Shown: in pieces, positions 60,696 to 64,000 of the stretch
Layout: every line of letters begins with the position of its first letter
Position numbering within the stretch: position 1 is the stretch's first letter
Origin: Chrysoperla carnea
Taxonomy: Eukaryota; Arthropoda; Insecta; Neuroptera; Chrysopidae
NCBI RefSeq assembly: GCF_905475395.1
Contig: NC_058337.1
Location: 101,426,368 to 101,490,367 of the forward strand
DNA length: 64,000 nt
Direction: 5' to 3'
The notes under the pieces: model-generated
The model's database searches: none
What the model saw: only the letters and a program-made list of their open reading frames with translations
What the model was told of the DNA's origin: nothing
Program-made: the position numbers and the translations under genes

Positions 60696-61671
60696 CAGTG
60701 GAACTATATAGCGATATCTCGAATTATTTGACTTTGAAACTCGAACAAAATATTATTTCAACGCGAGGTATTGATAGTACATATTTATATTGAGTAATTC
60801 CCATTTCAAAAAGCAGACTCCGTAAGTTGTTTTTAGTAAAATATGACTTGAAAATGTGTATTTCAAAATCGCGCCTTTCTAAGTCGAAATTTTAGCAATT
60901 AAAACCTCTGTATTTAAAACTACTTGTTAACTCAAAAACCTATTAGCTCGAAATTCTTTGCATTTCTCTTGACGTTCCATGTATTGAAGTTCCACTGTAA
61001 TAAGTAAAAGAGTATAAAATTCGATATAATATTATAGTATATAATAATAAGCCAAGATGTGACATTTTTACACCTGTTGCTGCTGTCTGTAAACTTGACC
61101 AATACATCACATTACATTACCTCAGCGTATAGAAGTACAACGACTATTGGGTCATCGATATTTAATATCGTAAATATTCGATTAGAGAAAAAATAAATCA
61201 ATATGATGTTTGCAATAAAAAATACGATCTTTATATAAAGTCTGTTTCCAGGGCCGTAACGAGGGTACATAGCGCTGGTGGCAAGTATTTAGGTTGCGCC
61301 TTATATATATCGAGATCGGCTCTAACGATTTTGATAAAAAATCGTATATTGATAGTATTTAGCCATAATCGTGTCATTTTACTTTAATGAGTCTGTACAT
61401 TTAATTAATAAAAATTTTTAATTTATTCAAATGATAGAGTATCCAATTAAAGTATTGATTTATCTCAACGTTAACGAGCAAAAAGTATTTTTAAAGAACT
61501 TATTACTCTTCTAAATGATACTGGGGTATTTTGGATAAGGAACTGATTAACTTTCAAAAACCAAATTTTTTTGATAATAAATAATGTAAATAATATAGAG
61601 TAATACAAAGAAAATTGTAGTTATTATTAATATATTCGTTGTTCATTAAAATGTAGCAAAAAGTATCATTT

Positions 61672-62731
61672 TGGAAATCCAAATTTGTGGTCAAAATTAA
61701 CCTAGCTATAATAGGTTTCAAGAATATGAAGTCCTGGTCCCGGAATAAGGCACATCTGTGATAGCTAACGAAAAAATGACATGGCAGCAGAAAAGAATGA
61801 CCCAAAATTAGTGGGTTTCAAAAACAATTCCAATAAGATAGGATAAAACTTGCCTGTATTATCAAGAAATGCAAATTTTTTAACTTTATGACGTCATCAG
61901 AATACAAAAAATTTAATTTTGTTCTATCACATCTGAATTTTATCCAATTTTGATAAATCAAGTATGTTATCCTACTAAATTTGGGCGATACTTTTCCAAT
62001 TTGTGGTAAAAATTAACCTAGTTATAATAGGTTTCAAGAAAATGGAGCCCTGGTCCCGGAATAAGGCACATCAGTGATAGCTAGCGAAAAATTGACATCG
62101 CAGCAGAAAAGAATGACCCAAAATTAGTGAGCCTATATTATCAAGAAATGCAAATTTTTTAACTTAATGACGTCATCAGAATCCAAAAAATTTAATTTTG
62201 CTCTATCACTTCTGAATTTTATCCAATTTTCATAAATAGAGGTATGTAATCCTACTAAATTTGGGCGATACTTTTCAAATTTGTGGTCAAAATTAACCTA
62301 GTTATAATAGGTTTCAAGAATATGGAGTCCTGGTCCCGGAATAAGGCACATCAGTGATAGCTAGCGAAAAATTGACATCGCAGCAGAAAAGAATGACCCA
62401 AAATTAGTGAGTTTCAAAAAAAATTCCAATAAGATAGGATAAAATTTGCCTGTGTTATCAAAAAAATCGAAATTTTTAACTTTACGACGTCATGAGGATC
62501 CAAAAAATTTAATTTTGCTCTATCACATCTAAATTTTATCAAATGTTGATAAACCAAGTATGTAATCCTACTAAATTTGGGCGATACTTTTCAAATTTGT
62601 GGTCAAAATTAACCTAGTTATAATAGGTTTCAAGAATATGCAGTCCTGGCCCCGGAATAAGGCACATCAGTGATAGCTAGCAAAAAACTGACATCGCAGC
62701 AGAAAAGAATGACCCAAAATTAGTGAGTTTG
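61672..62731. repeat. tandem array, four units of about 317 bases
   Basis: The block AATTTGTGGTCAAAATTAAC starts near 61682, 61998, 62277 and 62593. Each unit continues with AGTCCTGGTCCCGGAATAAG, GCACATCAGTGATAGCTAGC, GCAGCAGAAAAGAATGACCC and TGACGTCATCAGAATCCAAA. The second unit lacks about 37 bases (spacing 280). The last stops after AAATTAGTGAGTTTGAATG. Units differ by scattered single bases. The short minus-strand frame at 61554-61805 is a by-product. Confidence 0.85.
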
Positions 62732-64000
62732 AATGACGGGCGGGTGCCACGCCCTAGTTCATCCTTTGCCACGCTCTAGTTACTGCTCTGTCTGTTGCTA
62801 TTGAAATGAAAAAAATTGTAGCAATTATCGTTAATTTATGGAAGCGTTTAGGAAATGCTTATATATTGGATAATCAGGGCCGATTTTATGCATCTAGGCA
62901 CCCTGACCTAGAAATTTAAGCAAAAGCCATGTGATTTTCTTCTTCTTCATAAACTATCGGTGGAATGAGATATTGTATATCTACCAGGAATAGACCAGAT
63001 TCCCAGAAAAGTGCAATAAAATTCCCTTTACTATTTTTCACAGACATTGCGTGTTTATTAATAATATATAAGTTGTATCAATTAAATTAATTATTGTTGG
63101 TAAAAGTTCACTGTGAAAAATATGTAACATATTAATTAAATATGTAATAGGTAAATAATAAATATTTTGTTTCCTTTCCACGTAAATAATTCTCATGCGT
63201 TACTGTAATTTAGGTTAGTATAATAAATAGTTAACACAACGGGCTACGTTATAATATTTATCACCTTTTTATCAATGATATAATCTATTAGTGGAATTTA
63301 ACAGCGAAACCTGTTTATAACATTCAATTCGTTATACATTAACTATAAAATTGACAAAATACTTTCTAGACTGTCAAAAGTTTTGTTGGTTTTTATGAAT
63401 TTAATTTGAACTGTAATATCTCAGTGAGTACTTTTTCAATTTAATCGAAATAAGTGCCATTTGAATTAGTACACTTTTGTCAACGTGACACAAGTAGATT
63501 AATCCCTTCGGCATACCAATTAAGTGCTAGAAATTCGATGCATATAAAATCACAAGACACACAATTTTTATATTAATATTTTACAAAAAATTTTTAAAAC
63601 CTGTTTAAAGGTGGTAGTTTCCACATATTCCACAAACAGTGGCGGTTTTAGGTTCGGCAAACCTGACCAACCGCTCAGAGGGTAATTTAAATGATCTAGA
63701 GTATTCAAAATAACGTGAAAACGAGTGCTGAAAGGATCGTTCTTACAATTAAAATTGATCAAAAAACTATTTGAGATCAACTATCACTCAGGATATTTTG
63801 CGTACTACTGATTTCGACACTGTCATCGATACATTTGTAAAACAAAAAGCTCGCTAAGTTAAATTTTATGCTTAAAAAAGCCTCGAAAAATTTGCAAGGC
63901 CCAGAGCTTCGCTTTGGCTGATTATCTTACGATCTAAACGGCCAAAAATTCTGCAACTTCGGGATTTCATAGCTAATATTATTCTGAGCCTGTAAAAAAA

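Larger units (their letters stand above)
58173..64000. other. gene-free region with foldback and tandem repeats
   Basis: It lies upstream of the kinase and runs to the window end. No exon chain or protein similarity was found. It holds two palindromic elements, fragments of families A and C and a four-unit tandem array. The remainder is AT-rich sequence without visible structure. The final 1.2 kb shows nothing I can name. Confidence 0.55.

Noticed and set aside
61554-61805. 83-codon minus-strand frame
   Set aside because: It overlaps the first unit of the tandem array, is hydrophobic by AT bias and has no counterpart kept in the other units.

Overview
The window is a stretch of an insect nuclear genome. 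It is very AT-rich, its genes are split by GT-AG introns, and the proteins are clear insect or animal orthologs. Short DNA transposons and palindromic repeats fill most of the rest. One complete mariner reads almost residue for residue like Himar1 as I remember it, a family reported from horn fly, Anopheles, Drosophila ananassae and green lacewing. A neuropteran such as Chrysoperla would fit, but the sequence alone does not prove the species. I saw no rRNA, tRNA, CRISPR array or bacterial-type operon.

Layout. 1-11.8 kb has no gene I can support and holds dispersed repeats, a long near-perfect hairpin and a decayed hAT element. 11.8-17.5 kb (+) is a five-exon gene for an unrecognised protein with one C2H2 finger and one membrane segment; its first exon was not found. 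18.3-19.6 kb is the Himar1-like mariner, inserted in a small tandem array. 22.8-28.8 kb (-) is Acinus in six exons. 29.2-33.7 kb (+) is an SLC17A9/VNUT-like transporter in four exons; its second intron contains a nested palindrome of about 2 kb. 38.8-40.7 kb (-) is ELP3 and 41.2-45.7 kb (+) is Mextli, an eIF4E-binding KH protein. 47.7-52.3 kb (-) is RBM39/Caper. 55.0-58.2 kb (-) is a divergent PKA catalytic-type kinase. 58.2-64 kb is gene-free, with foldback elements and a 0.3-kb tandem array.

The exon models were built by hand from splice sites. For acinus, the transporter, ELP3, mextli, RBM39 and the kinase the exon lengths add up to one open frame from ATG to stop (about 932, 427, 549, 442, 548 and 363 residues). 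Two gene pairs are head to head with gaps of about 0.5 kb (acinus/transporter and ELP3/mextli) and may share promoters. Several products act in RNA metabolism or translation: Acinus with the exon junction complex, RBM39 in splicing, ELP3 in wobble-uridine modification and Mextli in cap-dependent initiation. In an animal genome I take this as chance rather than a functional cluster.

The parts most worth a second look are the intact Himar1-like copy, the intronic palindrome that would make a very long RNA hairpin, the 70-bp-arm hairpin near 7.9 kb, and a dispersed repeat family with a shared terminal inverted motif that occurs at least five times. I found no convincing new multi-gene system.
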